DNA of 53,330 nt from the NCBI RefSeq assembly GCF_000747665.1, contig NZ_BBKT01000035.1, positions 1 to 53,330 on the forward strand, in the 5' to 3' direction. The translations under genes and the position numbers were made by a program. The notes under the pieces were generated by a model. That model made no database searches. It was not told where the DNA came from and saw only the letters and a program-made list of their open reading frames with translations. Of this stretch, positions 26,754 through 36,825 are shown in pieces (position 1 is the first letter of the stretch; each line of letters opens with the position of its first letter). The stretch is from Thermoanaerobacterium saccharolyticum. GTDB lineage: Bacteria; Bacillota; Thermoanaerobacteria; Thermoanaerobacterales; Thermoanaerobacteraceae.

Positions 26754-27635
26754 ATGGAAAACAGGCGAATAGGTCTTTTATATATACTGCCGTGGCTTAT
26801 CGGCCTTGTGATATTTACCATATATCCGTTTGTGACATCTTTAATATTAAGTTTCACAAATTACAATATTATTAATGCACCGCAATTTATCGGTATTCAA
26901 AATTACGTCAATATGTTTCATGACAGCACATTCTGGACGTCATTTACTGCAACACTGGAGTATGTTGTAATTACAGTGCCGCTAAAGCTTATATTCTCGC
27001 TTTTTATAGCTTTTATATTGAATTACAAGCTAAAAGGCATCAATTTTTACCGTACAGCGTATTATATACCATCGATTCTCGGTGGAAATATTGCTATAGC
27101 TGTTTTGTGGAAGTTTGTATTTGCAAATACAGGGCTTGTCAATCAGGTTTTGGGAGTATTTGGCATAAAACCAGTTGGTTGGTTTTCTACAGGTTTAGGA
27201 GCAATATTTACCATAAGTGCTTTGAGGGTATGGGAGTTTGGTTCTACGATGGTTATTTTCTTGGCAGGTTTAAAGGATATACCGCAGGAGCTTTATGAAG
27301 CGGCTGCAGTTGACGGTGCAGGCAAGATTAAGACATTCTTTAAAGTCACCATACCGCTTTTGACACCTATAATATTTTTTAACTTGGTAATGCAGTTAAT
27401 ACAGGCTTTCCAGGAATTCAACGGACCTTACATGATAACGCAAGGTGGTCCTCTCTACAAGACGTATCTTTTGCCAATGATGATTTACGACAACTCATTT
27501 AAGTTCTTTAATATGGGATATGGCAGTGCCATATCATGGTTCCTCTTTATAATAATAATGATATTCACAATGTTCGTATTCTCATCGTCTAAGTACTGGG
27601 TGTTTTATTCAGATGAAGGAGGAGGCGAGTCATGA
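26754..27635 (+). CDS. ABC sugar permease, MsmF/LplB-type, second importer
   Basis: 293 residues from ATG 26754 (TAGGAGGG 6 bases upstream; the longer frame from 26721 is not supported). Six membrane spans starting LLYILPWLIGLVIFTIYPFV. EAA loop ELYEAAAVDGAGKIKTFFKV. Strongly similar to the product of 2734-3621. Stop overlaps the next start by 4 bases. Confidence 0.92.
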   Translation: MENRRIGLLYILPWLIGLVIFTIYPFVTSLILSFTNYNIINAPQFIGIQNYVNMFHDSTFWTSFTATLEYVVITVPLKLIFSLFIAFILNYKLKGINFYRTAYYIPSILGGNIAIAVLWKFVFANTGLVNQVLGVFGIKPVGWFSTGLGAIFTISALRVWEFGSTMVIFLAGLKDIPQELYEAAAVDGAGKIKTFFKVTIPLLTPIIFFNLVMQLIQAFQEFNGPYMITQGGPLYKTYLLPMMIYDNSFKFFNMGYGSAISWFLFIIIMIFTMFVFSSSKYWVFYSDEGGGES

Positions 27636-28540
27636 TGAACAACGAGACAGCATTCAACAATATAAACCTTAGAATGGATAAAGGGTATAGGAAGAGAGAG
27701 TTTAGAAGAAAAGTAAATTTAGCAATCAGGTATGCGATACTGACAATTGGTGCCATTATTATGTTGTACCCTATTGTTTGGCTTGTAGGGGCATCATTTA
27801 AGACCAACAGCGAAATCTTTTCGTCAATAAGCTTCATACCAAAAAAAATCGACTTTACACCGTATGTAAAAGGCTGGATAACAGGTACTCAGTATACATT
27901 TGCCACATACTACTTGAATACTTTTAAGTACGTCATTCCTAAAGTTATTTTTACAGTTGTTTCATCTGTTTTGACGGCTTATGGTTTTTCAAGGTTTGAC
28001 TTTCCTTTTAAGAAGCCTTTATTTGCCATACTGATTTCAACCATGTTTTTGCCACAGATCGTTTTAAGGATACCGCTTTATCTGTTTTGGAAGCAATTGC
28101 ATCTGCTGGACACGTTTATTCCGCTTTATGCAAATGACATATTTGCAGCAGAAGCATTCTTCGTGTTCATGATTATACAGTTTATGAGGGGAATACCAAA
28201 GGAGCTTGATGAAGCCGCCAAAATCGACGGATGCAATTCATTTACCATATTGACCAGGATATTGCTGCCGGTGATAACGCCAGCCATTGTGTCTGTAACG
28301 ATATTTCAATTTATGTGGTCCATGAATGACTTTATGGGGCCTCTTATCTATATTTCAACTGTCAGCAAGTACCCTGTCTCAATAGCTTTGAAGATGGCGA
28401 TGGATGCTACGTCAGGTAACTTCGAGTGGAATAAGATTATAGCCATGTCGGTTATAGCCCTTATACCTTCAATCGTAGTATTCTTCTCGGCTCAAAAGTA
28501 TTTTGTCGAAGGTATATCCACAAGCGGATTAAAAGGATGA
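27632..28540 (+). CDS. ABC sugar permease, MsmG/LplC-type, second importer
   Basis: 302 residues (ATG 27632 or 27635), GGAGGCG upstream. It carries a longer, charged N-terminal tail than its paralogue at 3623. EAA loop ELDEAAKIDGCNSFTILTRI and C-terminal FFSAQKYFVEGISTSGLKG. As in the first importer, no ATPase gene follows; GH28 comes 16 bases later. Confidence 0.92.
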   Translation: MMNNETAFNNINLRMDKGYRKREFRRKVNLAIRYAILTIGAIIMLYPIVWLVGASFKTNSEIFSSISFIPKKIDFTPYVKGWITGTQYTFATYYLNTFKYVIPKVIFTVVSSVLTAYGFSRFDFPFKKPLFAILISTMFLPQIVLRIPLYLFWKQLHLLDTFIPLYANDIFAAEAFFVFMIIQFMRGIPKELDEAAKIDGCNSFTILTRILLPVITPAIVSVTIFQFMWSMNDFMGPLIYISTVSKYPVSIALKMAMDATSGNFEWNKIIAMSVIALIPSIVVFFSAQKYFVEGISTSGLKG

Positions 28541-28555
28541 TTCTTTAAAGAAAGA

Positions 28556-30124
28556 GTGATTCGATTGAAAGAACTAAATGTCATATCAGTTACATCTACC
28601 ACAATTTCCTTTGAATTGCAGGGCTTAGAACCTTATTATTTAAAGGAAATGTATCAGTTGTATGTCAATTCAAATTATATAGGCGAAGTCGATAGAAATG
28701 TGTGGACGATAAAAAATTTACAGCCTGACAGCCAGTATGAAATTACACTAAAAAACGAAGAAACAGGAGAAAAAATAACCGCATTCGCACAAACCAATCC
28801 TGAGACAGCATATATAAATGTGAAGGACTTTGGTACTGTTGGCGATGGAAAGCGCCTTGATACTTTTTCTATACAAGCAGCCATAATGGCGTGCCCTGAT
28901 GGAGGAAGGGTGTATTTTCCTGAAGGTGTTTACTTGACATACCCGATTTTTTTAAAAAGCAATATTACGATAGAATTGGGGAAAGGTGCTGTATTATTAG
29001 GGGCAAAAGAGAGGGAAATGTACCCTATCCTTCCAGGTGAAATAGACAGCAAAGAAATTCGTAATAGCTATTTGGGTTCATGGGAAGGAGAGGCAAACGA
29101 AATATTTGCAAGCCTTATAACTGGCATTTCTGTGGAAAATGTGAATATCATTGGCGATGGTATTATAGATGGCAACTCCAGCTTTGATACATGGTGGAAG
29201 GACGCAAAGGTCAAAAGAATCGCATGGAGACCTAGAACAGTGTATTTAAACAAGTGCACGAATATATTAATAGAAGGCATTACAATAAAGAATTCGCCAT
29301 CGTGGACGATACATCCTTTGATGTCTCAAAACCTTAAATTTGTGAACCTAAACATCGAAAATCCTAAAGATGCACCAAATACTGACGGTCTCGATCCTGA
29401 GTCATGTAAAGATGTCCTCATTGTAGGTACTAGATTTTCTGTCGGCGATGACTGCATTGCCATAAAGTCAGGCAAGTTGTCTGTAAGCCAAAAGCTTCCT
29501 GTGCCGTCGGAAAATCTGCTCATAAGAAATTGCCTTATGGAATACGGTCATGGAGCCGTTGTAATAGGCAGTGAAATGTCAGGCGGTGTAAAAAATGTAC
29601 ATGTAGAGAATTGTATATTTAAAAAGACAGACCGCGGCATACGGATAAAGACAAGACGAGGCAGAGGCAAGACTGGAGTCATCGATGAGATACATGCTTC
29701 CAATATTAGAATGGAAGGGGTTTTGACGCCTTTCACTATAAATAGCTTTTACTTTTGCGATGCTGATGGCAAGACGGAATACGTGTGGAGCAAAGAAAAG
29801 CTTCCTGTAGATGATAGGACGCCGTATGTCGGCAATATTTATCTAAAAAATATAACATGTATCGATACTCAGGTTGCAGCAGGATATATGTACGGACTTC
29901 CTGAGAGAAAAATTGAGAGAGTTGATATGGAGAATATCTATGTAAGCTTTGACTTAAATGCTAAGCCTGATTATCCTGAGATGCTTAGCTTTGTAGAAAA
30001 AATGTATAGAAATGGATTTTACCTTAACAACATTAAAAATCTTAGATTGAAAAATGTCGCAGTAGAAGGTGCTTTGACAGAGCCTTTTACAAAGTTAAAT
30101 ATTGATAATGAAGAAAATCGATAA
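28556..30124 (+). CDS. Intracellular GH28 polygalacturonase (exo-type)
   Basis: 522 residues: an N-terminal beta-sandwich (fibronectin III-like, about 1-85), then the GH28 beta helix. Catalytic motifs are all present: NTD (275-277), GDD (297-299), GHG (331-333) and RIK (363-365). No signal peptide, so the enzyme is cytoplasmic, like exo-polygalacturonases of the Thermotoga PelB type. It would release galacturonate from imported oligogalacturonides. Start is GTG 28556, or TTG 28565 which has the better ribosome site spacing. Sixteen bases after the permease, so in the same operon. Confidence 0.9.
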   Translation: MIRLKELNVISVTSTTISFELQGLEPYYLKEMYQLYVNSNYIGEVDRNVWTIKNLQPDSQYEITLKNEETGEKITAFAQTNPETAYINVKDFGTVGDGKRLDTFSIQAAIMACPDGGRVYFPEGVYLTYPIFLKSNITIELGKGAVLLGAKEREMYPILPGEIDSKEIRNSYLGSWEGEANEIFASLITGISVENVNIIGDGIIDGNSSFDTWWKDAKVKRIAWRPRTVYLNKCTNILIEGITIKNSPSWTIHPLMSQNLKFVNLNIENPKDAPNTDGLDPESCKDVLIVGTRFSVGDDCIAIKSGKLSVSQKLPVPSENLLIRNCLMEYGHGAVVIGSEMSGGVKNVHVENCIFKKTDRGIRIKTRRGRGKTGVIDEIHASNIRMEGVLTPFTINSFYFCDADGKTEYVWSKEKLPVDDRTPYVGNIYLKNITCIDTQVAAGYMYGLPERKIERVDMENIYVSFDLNAKPDYPEMLSFVEKMYRNGFYLNNIKNLRLKNVAVEGALTEPFTKLNIDNEENR

Positions 30125-30146
30125 AATATTTTTTTTTAAAATAAAA

Positions 30147-30160
30147 TGTTCACGTGTGCT
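30147..30160 (+). promoter_or_regulatory. LacI-type operator before uxaB
   Basis: TGTTCACGTGTGCT, with a core CACGTG, similar to TGTTAACGTGAACA before uxaC. It is 26 bases before the uxaB start, between GH28 and uxaB. No clear promoter sits around it. Confidence 0.5.
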
Positions 30161-30185
30161 AAAAATCATGCTAAGGAGGAAGAAA

Positions 30186-31646
30186 ATGATGAGGTTATCG
30201 TCGAAGATTTATAAGGATTATAAAAGATACCCAGAGAAAGTTGTACAGTTTGGAGAAGGAAATTTTTTAAGGGCGTTTGCAGACTGGATGATTGATGAGA
30301 TGAACGAAAAAGGCGTTTTTAATGGTAGTGTGGTTGTCGTTCAACCTTTAAGAGGTGGTTTGGTAGACAAATTGAATGAACAAGATGGGCTTTATACACT
30401 TATACTTCAAGGCATAAAGGATGGAAAAGCAGAAAGGTCTTATAAGATTGTAAATAGCGTAAGCAGAGGGATTAATCCGTATGATGACTACAAGGCTTTT
30501 CTTAAAGTGGCTGAATCAGAAACGATAAGATTCGTGATTTCAAACACTACTGAAGCTGGTATAACATTTGACGAAAATGATACGCTTGATGCTACCCCAC
30601 ACAACAGTTTTCCTGCAAAGCTTACTGCTTTCATGTATAGAAGGTATAAATATTTTAATGGCAGCAGTGACAAAGGGCTCATAATTCTTCCTTGTGAACT
30701 GATTGATCGAAATGGAGAAAAGCTAAAAGAGATGGTGCTTAAGTATATAGATTATTGGAATCTTGAAAGAGGATTTGCTGACTGGGTTTTTAAGAGCAAC
30801 GTTTTTTGCACGACTCTTGTAGATAGGATCGTTACAGGATATCCAAAAGAAGATGTTTTAGCGATTGAAAAAGAAATTGGCTATGAAGACAGCTTGGTTG
30901 ATGTTGGAGAAATATTTCACTTGTGGGTTATAGAGGGGCCTAAATGGATTGAAAAAGAGTTCCCTGCAGGAAAAATAGGCTTAAATGTAAGATTTGTGGA
31001 TGATGTAACGCCGTATCGCGACAGGAAAGTGAGAATATTAAATGGGCTTCACACTGCTATGGTACCTGTGGCATACCTTTATGGGATTGATACTGTTAAG
31101 GAAACAGTGGAAGATGATGTTGTAGGAAAATTCATTAGGGATGTGGCTTACGACGAGATTATGAGGACGTTGGATTTGCCGGAAGATGAAGTTAAAGAAT
31201 TCATTGGGGAAGTATTTGACAGGTTTAAAAATCCTTATGTGAAGCATTACCTTATGAGCATAGCTCTCAATTCCATGTCAAAATACGAGACGAGGGTATT
31301 GCCTTCACTTCTTCAGTACGTAAAAATGTATGGGGAATTGCCTAAAAAACTGGTTTTTTCGCTTTCTGCATATATAGAGTTTTACAAAGGGCAAAGAGGC
31401 AGTGAAGTCATACCATTAAGCGATGATCCTGAGATACTTGAGATGTATCAAAAATTGTGGGAAAACTTTGATGGCAGTTATGATGGAATAAAAAATATCG
31501 TCACTAAAGTTTTAGAATACGATAAAGTGTGGAAGATGAATCTAAATGATGTAGCTGGTTTAAATGATGCAGTTACAGAGTATCTGTACTCGATTGAGAA
31601 GAATGGCATAAAAGAGTCTTTAAAAGAGGTGCTGAAGCAATTATGA
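30186..31646 (+). CDS. uxaB: Tagaturonate reductase (altronate oxidoreductase)
   Basis: NADH-dependent reduction of D-tagaturonate to D-altronate. About 486 residues of the mannitol dehydrogenase family: [19 protein letters not shown] near the N-terminus, [10 protein letters not shown], and [20 protein letters not shown], the conserved catalytic Lys/Asn/His region of UxaB. Start is ATG 30186 (or 30189) after AAGGAGGA; the open frame upstream to 30102 overlaps GH28 and is not used. Stop overlaps the uxaA start by 4 bases. Confidence 0.93.
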   Translation: MMRLSSKIYKDYKRYPEKVVQFGEGNFLRAFADWMIDEMNEKGVFNGSVVVVQPLRGGLVDKLNEQDGLYTLILQGIKDGKAERSYKIVNSVSRGINPYDDYKAFLKVAESETIRFVISNTTEAGITFDENDTLDATPHNSFPAKLTAFMYRRYKYFNGSSDKGLIILPCELIDRNGEKLKEMVLKYIDYWNLERGFADWVFKSNVFCTTLVDRIVTGYPKEDVLAIEKEIGYEDSLVDVGEIFHLWVIEGPKWIEKEFPAGKIGLNVRFVDDVTPYRDRKVRILNGLHTAMVPVAYLYGIDTVKETVEDDVVGKFIRDVAYDEIMRTLDLPEDEVKEFIGEVFDRFKNPYVKHYLMSIALNSMSKYETRVLPSLLQYVKMYGELPKKLVFSLSAYIEFYKGQRGSEVIPLSDDPEILEMYQKLWENFDGSYDGIKNIVTKVLEYDKVWKMNLNDVAGLNDAVTEYLYSIEKNGIKESLKEVLKQL

Positions 31647-33133
31647 AAGATTTCATAAAAATAAATCCTTCAGACAATGTGGCTGTTGCTTTAAGGGATT
31701 TGAAAAAAGGCGATGTCGTTGCGCTAAATGAGAAGACATTAGTTATCACAGATGATGTGCCAAGAGGTCATAAATTTGCTTTAAAGGAGATTAAAGAAGG
31801 ATATGATGTTGTAAAGTACGGTTACCCCATAGGACATGCACTTTCGGATATACCTGAAGGTGCATGGGTTCATACCCATAATATTAAGACGAACTTAGGA
31901 GATATTTTGAACTATGTTTATGCCAGAAAAGAAGCTGTCGTAGCTAAAGAACATGAAGATACTATGACATTTAAAGGCTACAAAAGGAAAACGGGCGCTG
32001 TTGGCATAAGAAACGAACTTTGGATCGTACCTACGGTAGGCTGCGTAAATGGCATAGGAGAGATGATAATAGAGAGATTTAAAAGAGAAGTCAAAGTTGA
32101 GGGAATCGATGACATCCAGATATTTAAACACAGTTACGGATGTTCACAGCTTGGAGATGACTATATAAACACAAGGAAAATTTTATCAGATATAGTGAAA
32201 CACCCAAATGCCGGTGGTGTTTTGGTTTTGGGTTTAGGCTGTGAAAACAACAATATACCTTCTTTCAAGGAAAGTTTAGGTCAGTACGATGAGGAAAGGG
32301 TGAAGTTTCTCATCGCTCAAGAAGTTGATGATGACATTGAAGAAGGAGTCAAGCTGTTAAAAGAGCTGTATCAGAAGATGAAAGACGATGTAAGAGTTGA
32401 TGTAGACATAAGTGAGTTGATTGTCGGACTTAAATGCGGCGGCTCTGATGGTTTCTCAGGCATCACTGCGAATCCTTTGTTAGGTGCATTTACGGATTTT
32501 CTTATATCCCGTAGAGGCAGTGCGGTTTTGACAGAAGTTCCGGAGATGTTTGGGGCAGAGCAGATTCTCATGGAAAGATGTCAGGATGAAGATGTCTTTA
32601 AAAGGACTGTCAACATGATAAATGGTTTTAAGCAGTACTTTTTAGAACATCACCAGCCAATATATGAAAATCCATCACCTGGAAACAAAGCTGGCGGTAT
32701 AACTACTTTAGAGGAGAAATCGTTAGGCTGTGTCCAAAAGGGTGGAAAATCAATCGTAGTGGATGTATTAAATTATGGGGACACAGTGAAAAAAAGAGGG
32801 CTTAACCTTTTGTACGGTCCAGGCAATGATCTTATATCTTCTACCGCTTTAGCTGCATCAGGATGTCATTTGATACTTTTTACAACAGGAAGGGGAACTC
32901 CGTACGGCACATTTGTGCCTACTGTAAAGATTTCTACTAATTCAGAGCTTTACAGGAAGAAGAAAAACTGGATCGATTTTAATGCAGGACCGCTTGTTGA
33001 AGACGAAGTTATGGATGTCGTTTTAGATGAACTGGTACACTACGTTTTAAAAGTCGCCAGTGGTGACAAAGTCAACAATGAGAAGAATAATTTCAAAGAA
33101 ATCGCTATTTTTAAGTCAGGTGTGACATTGTAA
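31643..33133 (+). CDS. uxaA: Altronate dehydratase
   Basis: Dehydrates D-altronate to 2-keto-3-deoxygluconate. 496 residues with both parts of the family: the N-terminal SAF-like domain ([20 protein letters not shown]) and the C-terminal domain with [30 protein letters not shown] and [19 protein letters not shown], whose Cys and His hold the Fe centre. ATG 31643 coupled to uxaB. C-terminus IFKSGVTL is complete. An AEC transporter fragment begins in the last codons. Confidence 0.95.
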   Translation: MKDFIKINPSDNVAVALRDLKKGDVVALNEKTLVITDDVPRGHKFALKEIKEGYDVVKYGYPIGHALSDIPEGAWVHTHNIKTNLGDILNYVYARKEAVVAKEHEDTMTFKGYKRKTGAVGIRNELWIVPTVGCVNGIGEMIIERFKREVKVEGIDDIQIFKHSYGCSQLGDDYINTRKILSDIVKHPNAGGVLVLGLGCENNNIPSFKESLGQYDEERVKFLIAQEVDDDIEEGVKLLKELYQKMKDDVRVDVDISELIVGLKCGGSDGFSGITANPLLGAFTDFLISRRGSAVLTEVPEMFGAEQILMERCQDEDVFKRTVNMINGFKQYFLEHHQPIYENPSPGNKAGGITTLEEKSLGCVQKGGKSIVVDVLNYGDTVKKRGLNLLYGPGNDLISSTALAASGCHLILFTTGRGTPYGTFVPTVKISTNSELYRKKKNWIDFNAGPLVEDEVMDVVLDELVHYVLKVASGDKVNNEKNNFKEIAIFKSGVTL

Positions 33134-33642
33134 ATTTAGGATTTTTTCTGGCCGGCAGTGCATCGATGGACTTTAAAGACAGCATAAAAAAGATATTTTC
33201 TATGCCTACTATTTATGCGATACCATTGGCTTTGCTTTTAAAACTGATGCCTGTGGATTTGACCAAAATACCGCTATGGCCTGCTGCAGAGTACATTAAA
33301 AATGCCTTTGTGCCTTTCGCCCTTATATCTTTAGGCTCCCAACTTTCGTATACAAATATAAGTTTTAAAAACAAGGAAGTCTATCTATCAGCAGCCACAA
33401 GGCTATTGGGTGGTCCTATCATCGCATTTGCTTTAATAAAAATATTCGGTTTTTCTGGCGTTGTGGCGCAGGCATTAATGATATCATCATCTACTCCTTC
33501 TGCAGTAAATACTGCTCTCATTGCCGTAGAATTTGACAATTGCAGGGATTATGCGTCACAGTTAGTCATGGTTTCTACACTGCTTAGCGCCATTACTTTG
33601 ACTTTGGTCATTTATGTATCAAGGGTTATTTTTCCTGTATGA
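33130..33642 (+). pseudogene. AEC-family (auxin efflux carrier-like) transporter, C-terminal remnant
   Basis: Sequence from about 33130 reads [20 protein letters not shown] and continues as the second half of an AEC permease with about five membrane spans (VYLSAATRLLGGPIIAFALI, MISSSTPSAVNTALIAVEFD). The first roughly 150 residues are absent: the frame has a stop at 33112-33114 inside uxaA. The join lies exactly at the end of uxaA, so a deletion probably removed the intervening DNA. The only ATG in the remnant is 33166. Likely inactive; it may have been a hexuronate or organic acid carrier. Confidence 0.75.
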
Positions 33643-33673
33643 ATAGCATTTTATCATAAAAGGATGTTAGTAG

Positions 33674-35011
33674 ATGATTATCAAAAAAGATATACTTAAA
33701 CTTATTGGACCTATTATCACAGAACAAACGTTTATAAGCTCTATGGGCATAATAAATACCATACTGGCCAGCAGACTTGGGAAAGAGGCGATTTCATCTA
33801 TAGGGATGGCCGATTCTATAAATAACATTTTAATAGGATTCTTTTCGGCTCTTGCAGTTGGTGGTACTGTCGTTGTAGCGCAGTATGTAGGACAGAAAAA
33901 TCAAAAAGCAGCAAATGAAGCCAGCAAACAGATAATGTACTCAGGTGAGCTTATTACGATGTTTATTACGATTCTTATATGGATTTTAAGGCATCCGATA
34001 GTGCTTTTGCTTTTTGGCAAAGCGGAGAAAATCGTATTTGACAACGCCATACTGTATTTAAGCATAAGCCTTATAACATACCCGTTTATAACAGCTCAAT
34101 TGGTGGTGTTTGGTGTATTAAGAGGTGCTGGCGACACAAAAACACCTATGTATATAAACGTGTTTATAAATGTCCTCAATGTCATATTAAGTTACGCATT
34201 CATATATGGAATAAAGATAATTAATCTCAAGGGATTAGGTGTAGAAGGTGCTGCAATAGGCATAGGATTATCAAGGTTTATTGGCGCTATAGTAGCATTG
34301 TACATCTTGATTAAAGGCACAAGTGTTGTGAAGCTTTACGATTTATGGCATTACAAGCCTGACATAAAAATGCTAAGATCTATTTTTAACATTGGACTTC
34401 CCGCAGGACTTGAATCGCTTTTGTTTAGCGGCGGCAAATTGATAACACAAGTGTTTGTAGTGCTTTTTGGCACTGCATCAATTGCAGCAAATTCCATAGG
34501 TTTTTCTGTTCAACAGATATTCAATATTCCTGGCAATGCTTTAAGTATAGCTTCTACCATAGTTGTAGGACAGGATATGGGCAGTGGCGATCCTGTAGCT
34601 GCAAAAAAATCCCTTTACTACATGACATGGCTTGCCGGTATATGCATGGGTATACTTGGTGCGATATCATTTCCTTTCGCAAGATTTCTTGTATCTATAT
34701 ATACTACAAATCAGGATGTAATTGATATCGCTGTAAAAGTCGTGAGGCTTAATTTGGCTTGTATGGTTTTATGGGCATTGTCGTTTGTACTGCCTGCAGG
34801 CTTAAAAGGCGCAGGAGATGCTAAGTACACCTTGATGACATCTATAATAGGCATGTGGGCCTTTAGGATAGTTTTAGGATATGTGCTTGGAGTAGTTATG
34901 AAATTGGGGCTTGTAGGAGTATGGATAGGCATGTTTACAGACTGGGCAGTAAGAGGAACACTTTACCTCATAAGGCTTAGGGGAACTAAGTGGCAAAAAG
35001 CAATTGTGTAG
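33674..35011 (+). CDS. MATE-family efflux transporter
   Basis: 445 residues with twelve hydrophobic spans and MATE signatures: a region containing VGGTVVVAQYVGQKNQKAAN in the first half, and GAGDTKTPMYINVFINVLNV and GLKGAGDAKYTLMTSIIGMW in equivalent places of the halves. ATG 33674 after AAAGGATG. A sodium- or proton-driven drug/metabolite exporter; why it lies inside the hexuronate region is unclear. Confidence 0.88.
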   Translation: MIIKKDILKLIGPIITEQTFISSMGIINTILASRLGKEAISSIGMADSINNILIGFFSALAVGGTVVVAQYVGQKNQKAANEASKQIMYSGELITMFITILIWILRHPIVLLLFGKAEKIVFDNAILYLSISLITYPFITAQLVVFGVLRGAGDTKTPMYINVFINVLNVILSYAFIYGIKIINLKGLGVEGAAIGIGLSRFIGAIVALYILIKGTSVVKLYDLWHYKPDIKMLRSIFNIGLPAGLESLLFSGGKLITQVFVVLFGTASIAANSIGFSVQQIFNIPGNALSIASTIVVGQDMGSGDPVAAKKSLYYMTWLAGICMGILGAISFPFARFLVSIYTTNQDVIDIAVKVVRLNLACMVLWALSFVLPAGLKGAGDAKYTLMTSIIGMWAFRIVLGYVLGVVMKLGLVGVWIGMFTDWAVRGTLYLIRLRGTKWQKAIV

Positions 35012-35022
35012 AGGTGAATTTT

Positions 35023-35865
35023 ATGAATTTAGGAATAAGAGCACATGATCTGGCTGGACTGCCGCTTACAAGAGTGCCTGAAGAAGTTTCAAAATTGGGA
35101 CTGTCTTCAGTCCAATTGGCTTTAAATAAATCTTTTCCAGAGCTTGACATCAAAAACGGAAGTCTAACACCAGGTTTGGCTAATTACGTAGGCAGCCATT
35201 TTAGAAAACATAACATTCAAATCGCAGTGCTGGGCTGCTATGTAAACATCATTCATCCAAATTTGAGCGAAAGGAGGTTGTTATTAGAGCTTTTTAAGGA
35301 GCATTTAAGGTTTGCCAAGGATTTCGGCTGCAGCATTGTTGCTACTGAGACAGGCAATGTGCATGAGAAGATGGAATATACGACTGATAATTTTACAGAA
35401 GAGGCATACCTTGAAGTGGTGAAAAGTGTTTCTGAATTAGTTGAGGAAGCTGAAAAATTTGGAGTCATAGTAGGCATAGAGCCAGGTGTTAACCATCCTA
35501 TTTACTCTCCAAAAGTCATGAGGAGGCTTATAGATGATGTAAAGTCCAACAATTTGCAGGTCATATTTGACCCGGCCAACCTTTTGACTGAAGAAAATTA
35601 CAAAAGTCAAAAGATTATTTTTAAAGAAGCTTTCAGATTGTTTGGTGATAGGATTGTAGCAGTACATGCTAAAGATTTTGCGGTAAATGAAGGAAAATTT
35701 GAATTTGTGCCTGTAGGTACGGGCCTATTAGATTATGAAACAGTATTCAAATATTTAAAGCACAAAAAACCCTATATAAACATCCTGATGGAAAACACAA
35801 AAGGCACATTTGTAGAAAGTGGCATTTCTTATTTGAAGGACAAATACAAAGCTACAATCCAATAG
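35023..35865 (+). CDS. Xylose isomerase-like TIM-barrel protein (sugar epimerase/isomerase)
   Basis: 280 residues, AP endonuclease 2 / sugar phosphate isomerase family. Probable metal ligands: Glu in IVATETGNV, Glu in GVIVGIEPGVNH, Asp in VIFDPANLL, His in VAVHAKDF and Glu in ILMENTKG. ATG 35023 has AGAGGTG. It starts just after the MATE gene. It is likely an isomerase or epimerase of a uronate or keto sugar; the exact substrate cannot be read. Confidence 0.78.
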   Translation: MNLGIRAHDLAGLPLTRVPEEVSKLGLSSVQLALNKSFPELDIKNGSLTPGLANYVGSHFRKHNIQIAVLGCYVNIIHPNLSERRLLLELFKEHLRFAKDFGCSIVATETGNVHEKMEYTTDNFTEEAYLEVVKSVSELVEEAEKFGVIVGIEPGVNHPIYSPKVMRRLIDDVKSNNLQVIFDPANLLTEENYKSQKIIFKEAFRLFGDRIVAVHAKDFAVNEGKFEFVPVGTGLLDYETVFKYLKHKKPYINILMENTKGTFVESGISYLKDKYKATIQ

Positions 35866-35911
35866 TTCCACAAAAACCACACAAAAATTTTTGGATTATG
35901 AGGAGGAATTA

Positions 35912-35940
35912 TTGGTTTTATGTCGAATATGTGTTAATAT
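35912..35940 (+). promoter_or_regulatory. Possible promoter of DeoR-uxaE operon
   Basis: TTGGTT (35912-35917), spacing 17, TAATAT (35935-35940). An AGGAGGAATT and a five-codon frame (ATG at 35920) overlap it but are probably chance. Confidence 0.4.
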
Positions 35941-36027
35941 ATAGATAGAAAAATAATTCTCACTGATTTGATAATAAATTGGTAGATGCCTTTAAGATAG
36001 ATGATAATTTGTATAGGATGGTGTCGT

Positions 36028-36792
36028 ATGCTGGCTTCTACAAGAAGAAATAAGATAAAAGAAATACTCATAAAGGAAAAATCTGTGAAAGTATCTGAGC
36101 TTTGCGAGATGTTCCAAGTGTCTGATGAGACTATAAGACGGGATTTAGATGAGCTTGAAAAAGAAGGACTTATAGAGAGAAATTACGGTGGTGGCGTGCT
36201 AAAGAAAAATGTGATTGTCCCTCCACTCTTATTCAGGATGGAAGAAAACATCGAAGAAAAAGAAAAGATAGCCAATAAAGCGATTGAAGAGATTAAAGAG
36301 GGAATGAGCATTTTTCTTGATGCAGGGTCTACTACTTATCAGTTAGCACGGTATATTAACTACAAAGGCTTAAAAAACATCACTGTTATAACGAATGGAC
36401 TCAATATAGCTGCTGAACTTGCAAGAAACACGAATATAAATTTGCATGTGACAGGTGGAAACCTTAAAAACGTCAATTACTCTTTGATAGGCCCAGACGC
36501 TGTAGAGTACGTAAAGAAGTACAATGCTGACATTGCCTTCCTTGCGGCAGCAGGAGTGTCGTTAGAAAAAGGCTTTACTACTTCTGATATTTTTGAGGCA
36601 GAAGTAAAAAGAACTATGATTGGGTCTTCAAGAACATCAATTGTCGTCGTTGACAGCAGTAAATTCGGTAAAGATGCTATGGTGTCATTTTGCAATATAA
36701 AAGATGTGGATAGGGTTATAACGTCAGGCGAGCAAAACATGGATGTAATCCATGATTTAAAAAATCATGTTGTCATAGATTTGGCTAATTAG
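36028..36792 (+). CDS. DeoR-family transcriptional regulator
   Basis: 254 residues. N-terminal winged HTH (KVSELCEMFQVSDETIRRDL, then DELEKEGLIERNYGGGV) and the DeoR sensor domain, ISOCOT fold, with FLDAGSTTYQLARYI, ITNGLNIAAEL and FLAAAGVSLEKGFTTSDIFE. ATG 36028 is preferred to 36001 because AGGATGG lies about 10 bases before it and because members begin close to (R)xxKI. It heads the uxaE-2HADH-gntK-gnd-uxuB operon and is its likely regulator; effector probably a phosphorylated or keto sugar acid. Confidence 0.88.
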   Translation: MLASTRRNKIKEILIKEKSVKVSELCEMFQVSDETIRRDLDELEKEGLIERNYGGGVLKKNVIVPPLLFRMEENIEEKEKIANKAIEEIKEGMSIFLDAGSTTYQLARYINYKGLKNITVITNGLNIAAELARNTNINLHVTGGNLKNVNYSLIGPDAVEYVKKYNADIAFLAAAGVSLEKGFTTSDIFEAEVKRTMIGSSRTSIVVVDSSKFGKDAMVSFCNIKDVDRVITSGEQNMDVIHDLKNHVVIDLAN

Positions 36793-36825
36793 CATGTTTT
36801 TCCCATTTGAAAGGAGAGAAGAGAA

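Noticed and set aside
30102-30185. Longer uxaB start at 30102
   Set aside because: It overlaps the GH28 stop, has no ribosome site, and adds residues foreign to UxaB; ATG 30186 has AAGGAGGA.
35911-35938. Five-codon frame after AGGAGGAATT upstream of the DeoR gene
   Set aside because: It overlaps the candidate promoter and has no following coding logic; likely chance.
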